From: Collinsella sp.
GTDB taxonomy: Bacteria; Actinomycetota; Coriobacteriia; Coriobacteriales; Coriobacteriaceae
Direction: 5' to 3'
DNA length: 64,000 bases
NCBI GenBank assembly: GCA_019414025.1
Contig: DXMU01000007.1
Location: 1-64,000, forward strand
Shown piece by piece: positions 44,287 to 52,786 of the stretch. Made by a program: the position numbers and the translations under genes. The number at the start of each line of letters is the position of its first letter. Position 1 is the first letter of the stretch. The notes below the pieces were generated by a model. That model was not told where the DNA came from and searched no databases. It worked only from the letters and a program-made list of their open reading frames with translations.

Positions 44287-45621
44287 ATGAGCACACAGAC
44301 CGAGCCCAAGCTCGTCACGCAAATCGACTTCGCCCGCGCCGGGCAGATCACGCCGCAGATGAAGGAAGTCGCCGAGCGCGAGCATCGCGACCCCGAGTAC
44401 ATCCGCGAGCGCGTGGCCGACGGCCGCATCGCCATTCCCGCCAACATCGTGCATATCAAAAAGGGCATGCGCGCCTTTGGTGTCGGCGAGGGCCTGTCCA
44501 CCAAGGTCAACGTCAACCTGGGCATCTCGGGCGACAAGGCCGATGCCGCCGAGGAATGGAAGAAGGTCAAGATCGCCGAGGACTTTGGCGCCGACGCCAT
44601 CATGGACCTTTCCAACTCGGGCAAAACGCGCCAGTTCCGCCAGCAGCTCATCGACGAGACGCCGCTCATGGTGGGCACCGTCCCCATGTACGACGCCATC
44701 GGCTACATGGAAAAGCCGCTGGTCAAGCTGACCAAGGACGACCTGTTCGAGGTCGTGCGCGCGCACGCCGAGGATGGCGTGGACTTTATGACCATCCACT
44801 GCGGCATCAACAAGTCGGTCACCAAGACCTTTAAGGAGACCGGCCGCCTGATGAACATCGTCAGTCGCGGCGGCTCGCTGCTGTTTGGCTGGATGGAGGT
44901 CACCGGCAACGAAAACCCCTTCTACGAGTACTTTGACGAGCTGCTCGAGATTTGCCACGAGTACGACGTGACGATTTCGCTCGGCGACTCCTGCCGCCCG
45001 GGCTGCCTCTACGACTCCAACGATGCCACCGAGACCGCTGAGATGATCGAGCTGGGCAAGCTGTGCAAGCGCGCTTGGGCCGCCGGCGTCCAGGTCATGG
45101 TCGAGGGCCCGGGTCACATGGCGCTCGACGAGATCGCCGCCAACATGAAACTGCAGAAGCGCCTGTGCCACAATGCCCCGTTCTATGTGCTCGGGCCGCT
45201 GGTGACCGATATCGGCGTGGGTTACGACCACATCACCGCTGCCATCGGCGGCGCCATCTCCGCCAGCTCCGGTGCCGACTTCCTGTGCTATGTGACGCCG
45301 GCCGAGCACCTGTGCCTGCCCAAAGCCCAGGACGTGCTCGATGGCCTCATGGCCACTAAGATTGCCGCGCACGCCGCCGATATCGCCAAGAAGGTGCCGC
45401 ACGCCCGCGACATGGACGACAAGATGGGCCAGGCACGCCGCAAGCTCGACTGGGATGCCATGTGGAAGTGTGCTCTCGACCCGGTCACCGGCAAGAAACG
45501 TTACGAAGAATCCCCCGCCGCCACCGAGGGCACCTGCACCATGTGCGGCAAGATGTGCGCCGTCCGCACCGTTAACAAGGTGTTCGAAGGCACGACGATC
45601 GACCTCGGCATGGAGGACTAA
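44287..45621 (+). CDS. thiC: Phosphomethylpyrimidine synthase ThiC
   Basis: This 444-residue radical-SAM enzyme converts aminoimidazole ribotide to HMP-P for thiamine. It has LGDSCRPGC, VEGPGHM and the C-terminal cluster motif CTMCGKMC. Its length fits the short anaerobe type. ATG 44287 lies 8 nt after the Shine-Dalgarno buried in the riboswitch. A terminator follows at 45712 and thiD after that. Confidence 0.95.
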   Translation: MSTQTEPKLVTQIDFARAGQITPQMKEVAEREHRDPEYIRERVADGRIAIPANIVHIKKGMRAFGVGEGLSTKVNVNLGISGDKADAAEEWKKVKIAEDFGADAIMDLSNSGKTRQFRQQLIDETPLMVGTVPMYDAIGYMEKPLVKLTKDDLFEVVRAHAEDGVDFMTIHCGINKSVTKTFKETGRLMNIVSRGGSLLFGWMEVTGNENPFYEYFDELLEICHEYDVTISLGDSCRPGCLYDSNDATETAEMIELGKLCKRAWAAGVQVMVEGPGHMALDEIAANMKLQKRLCHNAPFYVLGPLVTDIGVGYDHITAAIGGAISASSGADFLCYVTPAEHLCLPKAQDVLDGLMATKIAAHAADIAKKVPHARDMDDKMGQARRKLDWDAMWKCALDPVTGKKRYEESPAATEGTCTMCGKMCAVRTVNKVFEGTTIDLGMED

Positions 45622-45711
45622 CTCGTCACCGGAGCCACAATCGGTAACATGGTGTTCGTCAATTGTTGACGTGTGAACATTTGCTTACATTTGCGTAAAG
45701 ATTGCATCGCC

Positions 45712-45745
45712 CGCCCGGGTTCGACATAGAGTCGGCCCGGGCATC
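45712..45745 (+). terminator. Probable terminator after thiC
   Basis: CCCGGG-TT-CGAC pairs with GTCG-GC-CCGGG around a short loop and is followed by ATCTTTAT. The T-tract is weak. Confidence 0.55.
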
Positions 45746-45799
45746 TTTATAATGCTGGCTTAAAGACCCATTTGATTCCGACCGAACAAGGGAGCAAAC

Positions 45800-46630
45800 A
45801 TGGATCGCAGTAAGGTACCTGCCGTTCTATCCATCGCAGGATCCGATTCCAGCGGTGGCGCCGGCATTCAGGCCGACATCAAGACCATCACGGCGCACCG
45901 CCTGTATGCCGAGACGGCCATCACCGCCATCACCGCACAAAACACGCTCGGTGTCACCGCCGTGCAGAATATCTCCCCTGATATCGTCGCTGCGCAGATC
46001 GACGCCGTATTTGACGATATCCGCCCCAGCGCCGTCAAGATCGGCATGGTTTCCTCTGCCGAGATTATCGAGGTTATCGCCGACCGCCTGAGCGCCTGGA
46101 ACGCGACAAACGTGGTCGTCGACCCCGTCATGGTAGCCACCTCGGGCGCACGGCTGATTGCCGAAGATGCCGCCGAGGCGCTCACCCGCCGCCTGTTCCC
46201 ACTAGCAACCGTCATCACGCCCAATATTCCCGAGGCCATGGCTCTGCTTGACTACGAGGTCGACTCCGAGCGCACACAGCAAAATGCTGCCATGCTCCTC
46301 ACCCGCCGCTTTGGTTGCGCATCCCTCGTTAAGGGTGGGCATCTTGTCAACGAGGCCAACGATGTATTGGCCGAACCCGCGCCACTCGATGACGAGGGCA
46401 ACCATCTGGGCGATCCGCTCACCACGTGGTTCCGCCACAAGCGCATCGAGACCGACAACACACACGGCACCGGCTGCACGCTTTCGTCCGCCATCGCCTG
46501 TGCGCTGGCCCAGGGCATGGATCTTGCCGATGCCGTCAACGCCGGCAAGGCCTACCTAACCGGCGCTCTCGCCGCCGGCTTTGACATGGGCAAAGGCTCT
46601 GGCCCCGTCAACCACATGTGGCAATATTAA
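45800..46630 (+). CDS. thiD: Hydroxymethylpyrimidine (phosphate) kinase ThiD
   Basis: This 276-residue ribokinase-family enzyme makes HMP-PP, the pyrimidine half of thiamine, from the ThiC product. It shows IAGSDSSGGAGIQADIK (about residues 12-28), VVVDPVMVATSG, and the catalytic HGTGCTLSSAIA. Start 45800 follows AAGGGAG. It is separated from thiC by a terminator and has no riboswitch of its own that I can see. Confidence 0.93.
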   Translation: MDRSKVPAVLSIAGSDSSGGAGIQADIKTITAHRLYAETAITAITAQNTLGVTAVQNISPDIVAAQIDAVFDDIRPSAVKIGMVSSAEIIEVIADRLSAWNATNVVVDPVMVATSGARLIAEDAAEALTRRLFPLATVITPNIPEAMALLDYEVDSERTQQNAAMLLTRRFGCASLVKGGHLVNEANDVLAEPAPLDDEGNHLGDPLTTWFRHKRIETDNTHGTGCTLSSAIACALAQGMDLADAVNAGKAYLTGALAAGFDMGKGSGPVNHMWQY

Positions 46631-46646
46631 GATTCGCAGCCCAAAA

Positions 46647-46691
46647 CCGCCGCAAAGGGGACAGGCACCTTTGCGGCGGTTTTTCCTTTTT
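46647..46691 (+). terminator. Bidirectional terminator built from the CCGCCGCAAAGG palindrome
   Basis: CCGCCGCAAAGG (46647-46658) pairs exactly with CCTTTGCGGCGG (46668-46679), followed by TTTTTCCTTTTT on the plus strand and by TTTT on the minus. It ends thiD and the convergent pentapeptide gene. An inverted copy lies at 47343. Confidence 0.85.
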
Positions 46692-46696
46692 GACGT

Positions 46697-47308
46697 CTAG
46701 TCGTCGGCGAGTTGAATTCCCAACAAACCTGAGAGTGCCAGCGCCTGCTCGGCATTGACCGTCAGGCCCCGCAGCTCACGGTAGTCGCCCGAGATGACAG
46801 GGGCCGCGAACGCGCATCGCGATACATCCACGCCGGAAAGCGGCGTCTTGAACACATCGATTCGCGTCAGGTCGCAGCCGTCCAGGCGCAATTGCCCCAG
46901 CTTTGCCCCCTGGAGTGCGGCCTCGGTCAAACGCGTGTCACGCGCAGCCATGGGGCCAATGCGTCCCTCCGAAAGGTTCGCATAGCTCAAATCGCACGAT
47001 CCAAACGACACGCTCGACAGGCGCGCCTTGAGCAAGTTGAGTCCCGGTGCCGAGCAGTCAACGGAGTCGCAGCGGCTGAGCCAGCAGCCTTCCATGTTGC
47101 AGCGGATAAAGCGGCAGCCGCGAAACACCACGTCGCGAAACGTCAAGCCGCTCCAGTCAACGCTATCGAACTCGCAAGATCGAAACACAACGCCATCGAA
47201 GGTCGCGCCGTTCGCCACGTCATAGGCAAGATCCAAATCCTCAAAAGCGGTATTGGAGACGAGCTCATCGCCCTCGGCAAAGAGGTCGATGAGCTCGTCC
47301 ATGCCCAT
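46697..47308 (-). CDS. Pentapeptide repeat-containing protein
   Basis: The 203-residue protein consists mainly of tandem A(D/N)LXX-like five-residue repeats (FEDLDL, FDGVVFRSCEF, FRDVVFRGCRF, LSYANLSEGRI, LDGCDLTRIDV), which fold as a square beta-helix. Such proteins can mimic DNA and protect gyrase, but most have no known role. The start is uncertain; ATG 47308 has only a weak site. It is flanked on both sides by copies of the same palindrome in opposite orientation. Confidence 0.8.
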   Translation of the reverse strand: MGMDELIDLFAEGDELVSNTAFEDLDLAYDVANGATFDGVVFRSCEFDSVDWSGLTFRDVVFRGCRFIRCNMEGCWLSRCDSVDCSAPGLNLLKARLSSVSFGSCDLSYANLSEGRIGPMAARDTRLTEAALQGAKLGQLRLDGCDLTRIDVFKTPLSGVDVSRCAFAAPVISGDYRELRGLTVNAEQALALSGLLGIQLADD

Positions 47309-47342
47309 ATGGCAGCCAATCCGTTCGTTTACCCGGGCAAAA

Positions 47343-47375
47343 CCACAGCAAAGGCACCTGTCCCCTTTGCGGTGG
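47343..47375. repeat. Second copy of the CCGCCGCAAAGG palindrome, inverted
   Basis: On the minus strand it reads CCACCGCAAAGGGGACAGG then TGCCTTTGCTGTGG, a match to 46647-46679 with a few changes. It overlaps the junction between the pentapeptide gene and the SGNH hydrolase gene end. Confidence 0.75.
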
Positions 47376-47387
47376 CTTGGGGCCGTG

Positions 47388-48047
47388 CTACTCACCGAGT
47401 ATCTCTTTGGGCTTGGCTGCCACGGCGTGACCCAGGCTCTCGTGGCTTTCGGGCATCATATGCAGATAGTCGATATCGCCCGGCTCGGCAAACTCGGCGG
47501 CATTCAAAAAGTCGCAGCCAAACTGCTCGGCCACGTGCGCATAGTACTCGCCAAAATGCTCAGATGCCTCAACGGAATGCTCGTCAAAGTCGGTCATATA
47601 CACATCGGCGATCTGCGGCTTGATCTTGATAGGAGCCATCAGCAGGATGCGCGGGCAAGGCGCAGCGTCGGTCCACGGAAACGCGCGGACGGCGCGAATC
47701 AGCGCCATGGCGCCACGGGCGATATCGGAAGCTGTCACGTTAAAGACCGTCTTGCAATCGTTAGTTCCCAGCATAATAACGATCGCATCCAGCGGCTTAT
47801 GAGCCTCGAGCAGCATCGGCAGCGCGCGGATGCCGTTAAGATTGGTGTCCAGATGGCACATATCGTCGCGTACCGTCGTGCGGCCGTTGAGGCCTTCTTC
47901 AATTACATGCCAGCCCTCGCCTAAGTCACGTTGGGCCACGCCGCACCAGCGCACATCCTGCGCATAGCGCACCGCGGTGCCATCGCGCATACCAGCCGGA
48001 TCATAGCCATAGGTGTTGCTGTCACCAAAGCACAGAACGTTTTTCAT
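47388..48047 (-). CDS. SGNH/GDSL hydrolase family protein
   Basis: The 219-residue protein has block I CFGDSNTYGYDP (catalytic Ser at about residue 9), block II Gly in EGLNGRTT, block III MLGTNDCK, and a late DYLHMMPESHESLG with the catalytic Asp/His. It has no signal peptide, so it is probably a cytoplasmic esterase or deacetylase. Start 48047 follows GGGGAGC. The substrate is unknown. Confidence 0.87.
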   Translation of the reverse strand: MKNVLCFGDSNTYGYDPAGMRDGTAVRYAQDVRWCGVAQRDLGEGWHVIEEGLNGRTTVRDDMCHLDTNLNGIRALPMLLEAHKPLDAIVIMLGTNDCKTVFNVTASDIARGAMALIRAVRAFPWTDAAPCPRILLMAPIKIKPQIADVYMTDFDEHSVEASEHFGEYYAHVAEQFGCDFLNAAEFAEPGDIDYLHMMPESHESLGHAVAAKPKEILGE

Positions 48048-48064
48048 CGTAAGCTCCCCACTCA

Positions 48065-48098
48065 ATAAAAAGCCGACGGGAGCAGCCCCCGTCGGCTC
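48065..48098 (-). terminator. Intrinsic terminator after the PARG-like gene
   Basis: On the minus strand AGCCGACGGG and CCCGTCGGCT pair over a short loop and are followed by TTTTATTG. Confidence 0.85.
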
Positions 48099-48122
48099 GG
48101 TATATCGCATCACGCGCACCGT

Positions 48123-49256
48123 TTACAGGTACTTGCGCCAGTCGTCGTCATCCTCGTCATCCTCGGCAGCGGCCTGAGCCTGCTCGGCGGCACGGGCGGC
48201 TGCGGCGCGGGCGGCAACCTGAGCATAGGACTCCTCGTTGCGCTCGGGGAAGTTTGCCAGCACGTGCTCGAATTTGGCGAAGTCCTCGTCCCAGCGCGTA
48301 GACGGCACGGCAAAGAAGACCTGCTTGACCTTGAAGTCGCCCGATGCGAGCTCCTTGCGGAAGAGCTCGGCCACGGCCTCGGCATCAAAGCCGTTGCTGT
48401 CGCAGCCCCATGCGCCCAGCACGAGCTTCTCGCGACCCAACTCGTCGCAGATGGCGAGCACAAAGCGGATGCGGTCGCGCAGGGCATCCAGCAGAGCATC
48501 GTCGCTCACGCGATACTCCTGGCGGGCGCGCTTAACGTTGGGCGCGGCGGCCACGATCACGTCGGCGTATGCATGCACGTGGTTGCGGTCGAAGCGCACC
48601 GCAGGCACCACCAGGGCGCGGTTACGATAGAGCTCGCAGTTGATGTTGCGGCGACGGTTCTCGCCGTACCACTTACGCTGCTTATCGAGAACGTTGTACA
48701 GATACGAATCGGCGCAGAGCGTCGCCTCCTGACCCAGATAACCCTGAATATAGCCACCGCCCGGGTTGGTGAACGAGGCAAAGACGAGCACGGCCATGTC
48801 GCAGAACTGCGCATAGCCACGACCGTTGTCCAAGATGACCTGCGTGGCGGAGGCATCGAGCACGGTGACCTCGGGCAGAACCGGAGCGGGCTCCTCAGCA
48901 GGCGCGGACTCAGCTTCGGCGATTTCCTCGGCAGGCTCCTCGACGGGCTCGGGCGCTGCCTCGGTCTCGAGCACTGCCTCGACCTCGGCGGTCTCCGCGT
49001 CCTCGACGTCCTCGGCGACCTGCTCTTCGGGGGCCACAGCAGTCTGAACCTTGGCCTTCATCGCCGCGACAAAGCCGGCAGGCATACCGTCGAATTCGCG
49101 CACGCCGGCAAGCGAGCGCTCGATATCCTTGGCACACGCCTCGGACACAGTTGCCACGTGACGCTCGGCGGCCTTGGCGCGAGCCTCGCGCTTGGGGTTG
49201 GGCTGTCCCGCGCGGTTGGGCCTGCGGTTACGGTTCCTGTTGTCGACGCCTGCCAT
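48123..49256 (-). CDS. TIGR02452-type protein with PARG-like catalytic domain
   Basis: The 377-residue protein has a basic N-terminus (RNRNRRPNRAGQ), an acidic Glu/Ala/Pro-rich linker at about residues 75-130, and a macrodomain-like catalytic part at about 130-345. The PARG-type motif FTNPGGGYIQGYLGQEATLCADSYLY (the glycine-rich loop with Gln-Glu) is clear. A late VLGAWGCDSNGFD and an acidic tail follow. Relatives remove ADP-ribose from proteins or nucleic acids; the target here is unknown. The start follows AAAGGTG. Confidence 0.82.
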   Translation of the reverse strand: MAGVDNRNRNRRPNRAGQPNPKREARAKAAERHVATVSEACAKDIERSLAGVREFDGMPAGFVAAMKAKVQTAVAPEEQVAEDVEDAETAEVEAVLETEAAPEPVEEPAEEIAEAESAPAEEPAPVLPEVTVLDASATQVILDNGRGYAQFCDMAVLVFASFTNPGGGYIQGYLGQEATLCADSYLYNVLDKQRKWYGENRRRNINCELYRNRALVVPAVRFDRNHVHAYADVIVAAAPNVKRARQEYRVSDDALLDALRDRIRFVLAICDELGREKLVLGAWGCDSNGFDAEAVAELFRKELASGDFKVKQVFFAVPSTRWDEDFAKFEHVLANFPERNEESYAQVAARAAAARAAEQAQAAAEDDEDDDDWRKYL

Positions 49257-49322
49257 AAGTGGTCACCTTTCCTGTCGCTGCCGCTATCGGCTTTTTCCCA
49301 TCCATGATACCCCGCCGCGCAC

Positions 49323-49348
49323 AAAAAAGACGGCCCCGCAGGACCGCC
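49323..49348 (-). terminator. Intrinsic terminator after the BI-1 gene
   Basis: On the minus strand GGCGGTCC and GGGCCGTC (with two G-U pairs) form a stem with loop TGCG, followed by TTTTTT. Confidence 0.8.
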
Positions 49349-49397
49349 TTTCGCATCGTTTTACCGCATCCGACAAGAAACGCCGTAATGCCCCGCG

Positions 49398-50093
49398 CTA
49401 GTCGCGACGGCCGAGGATGTTCAGAATGCGCAGGAACACATTGATGATGTCCACGAACAGGTTGGATGCCATGAGCACGGCGTTGGGCAGCGTGGGCGGC
49501 ACCGTCGTGGCAACATAGGTGTCGTAGCCAATAAAGCCGGCGAATACCACGATCACGATCAGGTCGGTGATGGTCTGCGAGACGCCCATGAACATCAGCA
49601 CGATCTCAACCAGAATCGTGGCGAGCAGAATGCCAAAACCGATGCCATATACGCGCTGGAAAAACTTGGGGAACGTCACGCCCAAGGCACCAAAGACAAA
49701 GGTGATGGCGGCCGTGGCGATAAAGGCAGTGTTGATGGTGGGCAGGTCGTAGTTGGCAAGGCCAAACGACGCGGTCAGGCCAAAGGTGCTCGCAAAGACC
49801 ACGTAGCCCACGAGTGACAGGCCCACGGACTGTTTGCTGGCAGCAGCCGACATCATGACCATGCCGACGATGGTCAAAATAAATGAGCCAAAGACCAGCG
49901 GCAAAGCGGCGCCGCTCATCATCATGCGCGCAAACGACATGGTGCTCGTAAAGTAGGCGCCGGCGCCCATGGCGCAAAAGCCCAAAAAGATCAGAGCAGA
50001 CATGACAAGGTTGTACGCGCGCGGCGACATCTCCTTGGCACGGCTTGCGCCGGTCTCGATGGGGCCATTCTGATAGCCCTGGATATCGTTCAT
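49398..50093 (-). CDS. Bax inhibitor-1/YccA family membrane protein
   Basis: The 231-residue protein has about seven hydrophobic segments and the family signature FIGYDTYVATT near residue 190, with the conserved Asp of the pH-gated calcium-leak centre in BsYetJ-type proteins. The C-terminal LFVDIINVFLRILNILGRRD is typical. Its role in bacteria is not settled. The start follows GAAAGGACG. Confidence 0.88.
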   Translation of the reverse strand: MNDIQGYQNGPIETGASRAKEMSPRAYNLVMSALIFLGFCAMGAGAYFTSTMSFARMMMSGAALPLVFGSFILTIVGMVMMSAAASKQSVGLSLVGYVVFASTFGLTASFGLANYDLPTINTAFIATAAITFVFGALGVTFPKFFQRVYGIGFGILLATILVEIVLMFMGVSQTITDLIVIVVFAGFIGYDTYVATTVPPTLPNAVLMASNLFVDIINVFLRILNILGRRD

Positions 50094-50173
50094 AATTTCG
50101 TCCTTTCAAAAAGCACCGCGACGGCGCCGTAGCTGACAAGTTTCCTGCCATTGTACCCGAACGCCACGCGTTC

Positions 50174-50512
50174 TTACCTGCGGCGCTCGCTCTCGAGTGT
50201 TCGGTCGAACGCCCACACCCACCAACGCATCACGTGTGCCTGCGAGCCGTCCGCCCGCTCGCGCGTCTGGTCCTCCAGATACAACTCGGTCGCGTGCCCG
50301 CCAAAACGAACCTTATAAGTCGCCGTACGAATGCCGTGAACCGTCAGGCCAAAACCGGTGGACGAGACAATCTCGTCAATCGTAAAGCAGCGACCGTCAA
50401 CCCAGCAGACGGTAACCGGCACAACCTGTCCGCCCGCGAGAATGCGAGCCACGACGTCCACATACTGCTTGTGCACGCGCCGAGTTTTGCCGTCTGTCTG
50501 TCGATATTCCAT
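50174..50512 (-). CDS. Hypothetical protein of about 112 residues
   Basis: The protein contains RRVHKQYVDVVARILAGGQVVPVTVCWVDGRCFTIDEIVSS and a C-terminal VMRWWVWAFDRTLE. It looks like a small beta-barrel-rich domain. I suspect a DUF6504-like family but am not sure. The start is uncertain: GGGAGG sits too close to ATG 50512, and ATG 50521 is an alternative. It has no operon partner. The 250 nt upstream hold no gene. Confidence 0.6.
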   Translation of the reverse strand: MEYRQTDGKTRRVHKQYVDVVARILAGGQVVPVTVCWVDGRCFTIDEIVSSTGFGLTVHGIRTATYKVRFGGHATELYLEDQTRERADGSQAHVMRWWVWAFDRTLESERRR

Positions 50513-50762
50513 GCCTCCCATTATCGAACGCATGTTTGCATATTGTAAAGCGAACAGACTGTGGTTTTGGGGTGTTGGGGCGCGCGCACGTGTCCTCATG
50601 GTGTGTTAGCAAAAAGAACACCCACGGTCAACAGGGCTAATATTCATTTTTAGTGCCAAAAAATTCACTGCTCCCATCAGAACTCGGTAAAGAAACCCGC
50701 AGGAGGTGATACGATTTATCATGTTTCTGTAACGTGCCTGCAAACTTCGAGAAAGCCCATAT

Positions 50763-51812
50763 ATGGACGTAACGTTCTCAACCTTCCTCGGCCAACTTGT
50801 GTCGAACCCAGTCCTTGCCGTCACCGTGATCCTCGCGCTCGGCGCCATCTTCGTCAATGGATGGACCGACGCACCCAACGCCATCGCGACCTGCGTCACT
50901 ACGCGTTGCATGCCCGCCCGCGCCGCCATTCTCATGAGTGCCGCATTCAACTTCCTCGGCGTGCTCATCATGACGCACTTTAACGCGAGCGTCGCCAACA
51001 CCATCTCCCATATTGTCGACTTTGGCGGAAACAGTACCATGGCGCTCGCCTGCCTGTGCGCGGCGCTGTTCTCCATCGTCGTCTACGGCGCCACAGCGTC
51101 GCGTTTTGGCATCCCCACCTCGCAAAGCCACAGCCTTATCGCCGGCCTGACCGGTGCCGCCATCGCCCTCGGCGGTGCGAGCAGCGTCAACGTCCACGAG
51201 TGGATGAAGGTCATCTACGGCCTGGCGCTCTCCATCGGTCTGGGCTTTGTCATGGGCTGGGTCCTGTGCAAGCTCGTCTCGATTCTTTTCGCCGCCGCCA
51301 ACAGGCGACGTGCCAATGTCTTCTTTAAATACGCTCAGATCGCGAGCGCTGCGGCCATGAGCTTTATGCACGGCGCGCAGGATGGACAGAAGTTCATCGG
51401 CGTGCTCTTTTTAGGCGTGGCCTTTGCCAGCGGCCAGACGAGCGTCGGCGATGCCGGCATCCCCATCTGGATTATGCTGCTATGCTCGGCCACCATGGGC
51501 ATCGGCACCAGCGTGGGCGGCGAGCGCATCATCAAGTCCGTTGGCCAGAGCATGGTCAAGCTCGAAAAGTACCAGGGCTTCTCCGCCGACCTGGCGGGCG
51601 CCGCGAACCTGCTGCTTGCCACCCTTACCGGCATCCCCGTGTCCTCCACGCACATCAAGACCTGCGCCATCATGGGCGTCGGTGCCGTCAAACGCCTCTC
51701 GGCCATCAACTTCGGCGTCGTCAAGGACATGATGTTCACCTGGTTCTTCACCTTCCCCGCCTGCGGACTCATCAGCTTTGTCATGGCCAAGCTGTTCATG
51801 ATGTTCATCTAG
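50763..51812 (+). CDS. pit: PiT family inorganic phosphate transporter
   Basis: The 349-residue membrane protein has duplicated PiT signature motifs: GWTDAPNAIATCVTTR near residue 33 and the second-half GIPVSSTHIKTCAIMGVG, with GIPTSQSHSLIAGLTG between. It imports phosphate with H+ or as a metal-phosphate complex. The start has only a weak upstream site. It is followed 67 nt later by its usual DUF47 partner. Confidence 0.92.
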   Translation: MDVTFSTFLGQLVSNPVLAVTVILALGAIFVNGWTDAPNAIATCVTTRCMPARAAILMSAAFNFLGVLIMTHFNASVANTISHIVDFGGNSTMALACLCAALFSIVVYGATASRFGIPTSQSHSLIAGLTGAAIALGGASSVNVHEWMKVIYGLALSIGLGFVMGWVLCKLVSILFAAANRRRANVFFKYAQIASAAAMSFMHGAQDGQKFIGVLFLGVAFASGQTSVGDAGIPIWIMLLCSATMGIGTSVGGERIIKSVGQSMVKLEKYQGFSADLAGAANLLLATLTGIPVSSTHIKTCAIMGVGAVKRLSAINFGVVKDMMFTWFFTFPACGLISFVMAKLFMMFI

Positions 51813-51879
51813 TCAAACCGAACGTCCATCCGGACCGTAACACCTCGCCCACCCGTCTTCGCCTCGAAAGGACCCACTC

Positions 51880-52503
51880 ATGGCAAAGAAACCCGATTCG
51901 TTCTACTTTGACAACTACGTCGCCTGCGCCGACCTCGCCGTCCAGGCCGCCGAGCTGCTTACCAAGATTTTCGAGAACTTCGATCCCGCAAAGATTCACG
52001 ATATGCTCGACAAGATGCATGCGATCGAGCATGCGGCCGACAAGAAGCACCATGAGCTTGAGGACGCCCTGCTCACCGCCTTTATCACCCCGCTTGAGCG
52101 CGAGGATCTGGACCTGATGAGCTGCTCGCTCGACACCGTGCTCGACCGCATCGAGGGCGTCGTGCAGCGCGTCTACTTCACCAACATCCAGAGCATCCAC
52201 CCCGATGCCATCGTCATCGCTCACAAGGTGACCGACGCCTGCCGCGCCATGAAGGACCTTATGGTCGAGCTTCCCAACTACCGCAAGTCCAAGACCCTGC
52301 GCGAACTCGTCATCCAGATCAACACCATCGAGTCCGAGGCCGACGAGCTCTATATCAACGCCATGCGTAACCTGCATGTCAACGGCAAGGACGCACTCGA
52401 GGTCATCGCCTGGCGTGACGTGTACGCCTTCCTGGAGTACTGCGCCGACTGCTGCGAGAATGTGGCCGATGTCGTGGATTCGATCGTCATGAAGAACAGT
52501 TAA
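51880..52503 (+). CDS. DUF47 family PhoU-like protein (Pit accessory)
   Basis: The 207-residue all-helical protein of the PhoU-like DUF47 family has DKMHAIEHAADKKHHEL, FITPLEREDLDLMS, and a late WRDVYAFLEYCADCCENVADVVDSIVMKNS. Such proteins accompany pit genes and probably gate the transporter. Start 51880 follows GAAAGGACC. Confidence 0.9.
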   Translation: MAKKPDSFYFDNYVACADLAVQAAELLTKIFENFDPAKIHDMLDKMHAIEHAADKKHHELEDALLTAFITPLEREDLDLMSCSLDTVLDRIEGVVQRVYFTNIQSIHPDAIVIAHKVTDACRAMKDLMVELPNYRKSKTLRELVIQINTIESEADELYINAMRNLHVNGKDALEVIAWRDVYAFLEYCADCCENVADVVDSIVMKNS

Positions 52504-52508
52504 TTGGG

Positions 52509-52616
52509 GGTACGTGTCCCGGCGGCGAAGGGCCGGCCACGGTTTGCTTTCTCACTCCGGCTGCTTTGCAGAGTCGTTCGAAAGTAAACCGTGGCCGGCC
52601 CTTCGCCCTACGTACC
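52509..52616. repeat. Long palindrome with 22-bp perfect inner arms
   Basis: The arms at 52524-52545 and 52586-52607 are exact complements, with extra outer GGTACGT/ACGTACC pairs (52509-52515 and 52610-52616). The centre folds as ACTC-CG-GCTGC-TTT-GCAG-AGT. It starts 6 nt after the DUF47 stop. Confidence 0.85.
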
Positions 52617-52786
52617 ACCATTGGGAACTTTGGCTGATAGTTGTAGCGCAATGGGGGTTTGGCTGAAGGGACCTTTGGTACTCGTTCGGACACTTTGGCC
52701 CTTGATGAGCGTTTGGCTGATTGCTGCTTTGGGTACTCTTTGGGTTACTTTTGGTTTGTTTGATTTTTAATTTTAGGAGGGCTTGT

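Noticed and set aside
43594..45402. Long open frame on the minus strand antisense to thiC
   Set aside because: In GC-rich genes with C-ending codons the antisense frame stays open. Only the last third (43594-44115) has its own start, binding site and domain layout.
50700..50735. AGGAGGTGAT followed by a three-codon ORF (ATG TTT CTG TAA) upstream of pit
   Set aside because: The spacing to the ATG is too long and the peptide is too short to support.
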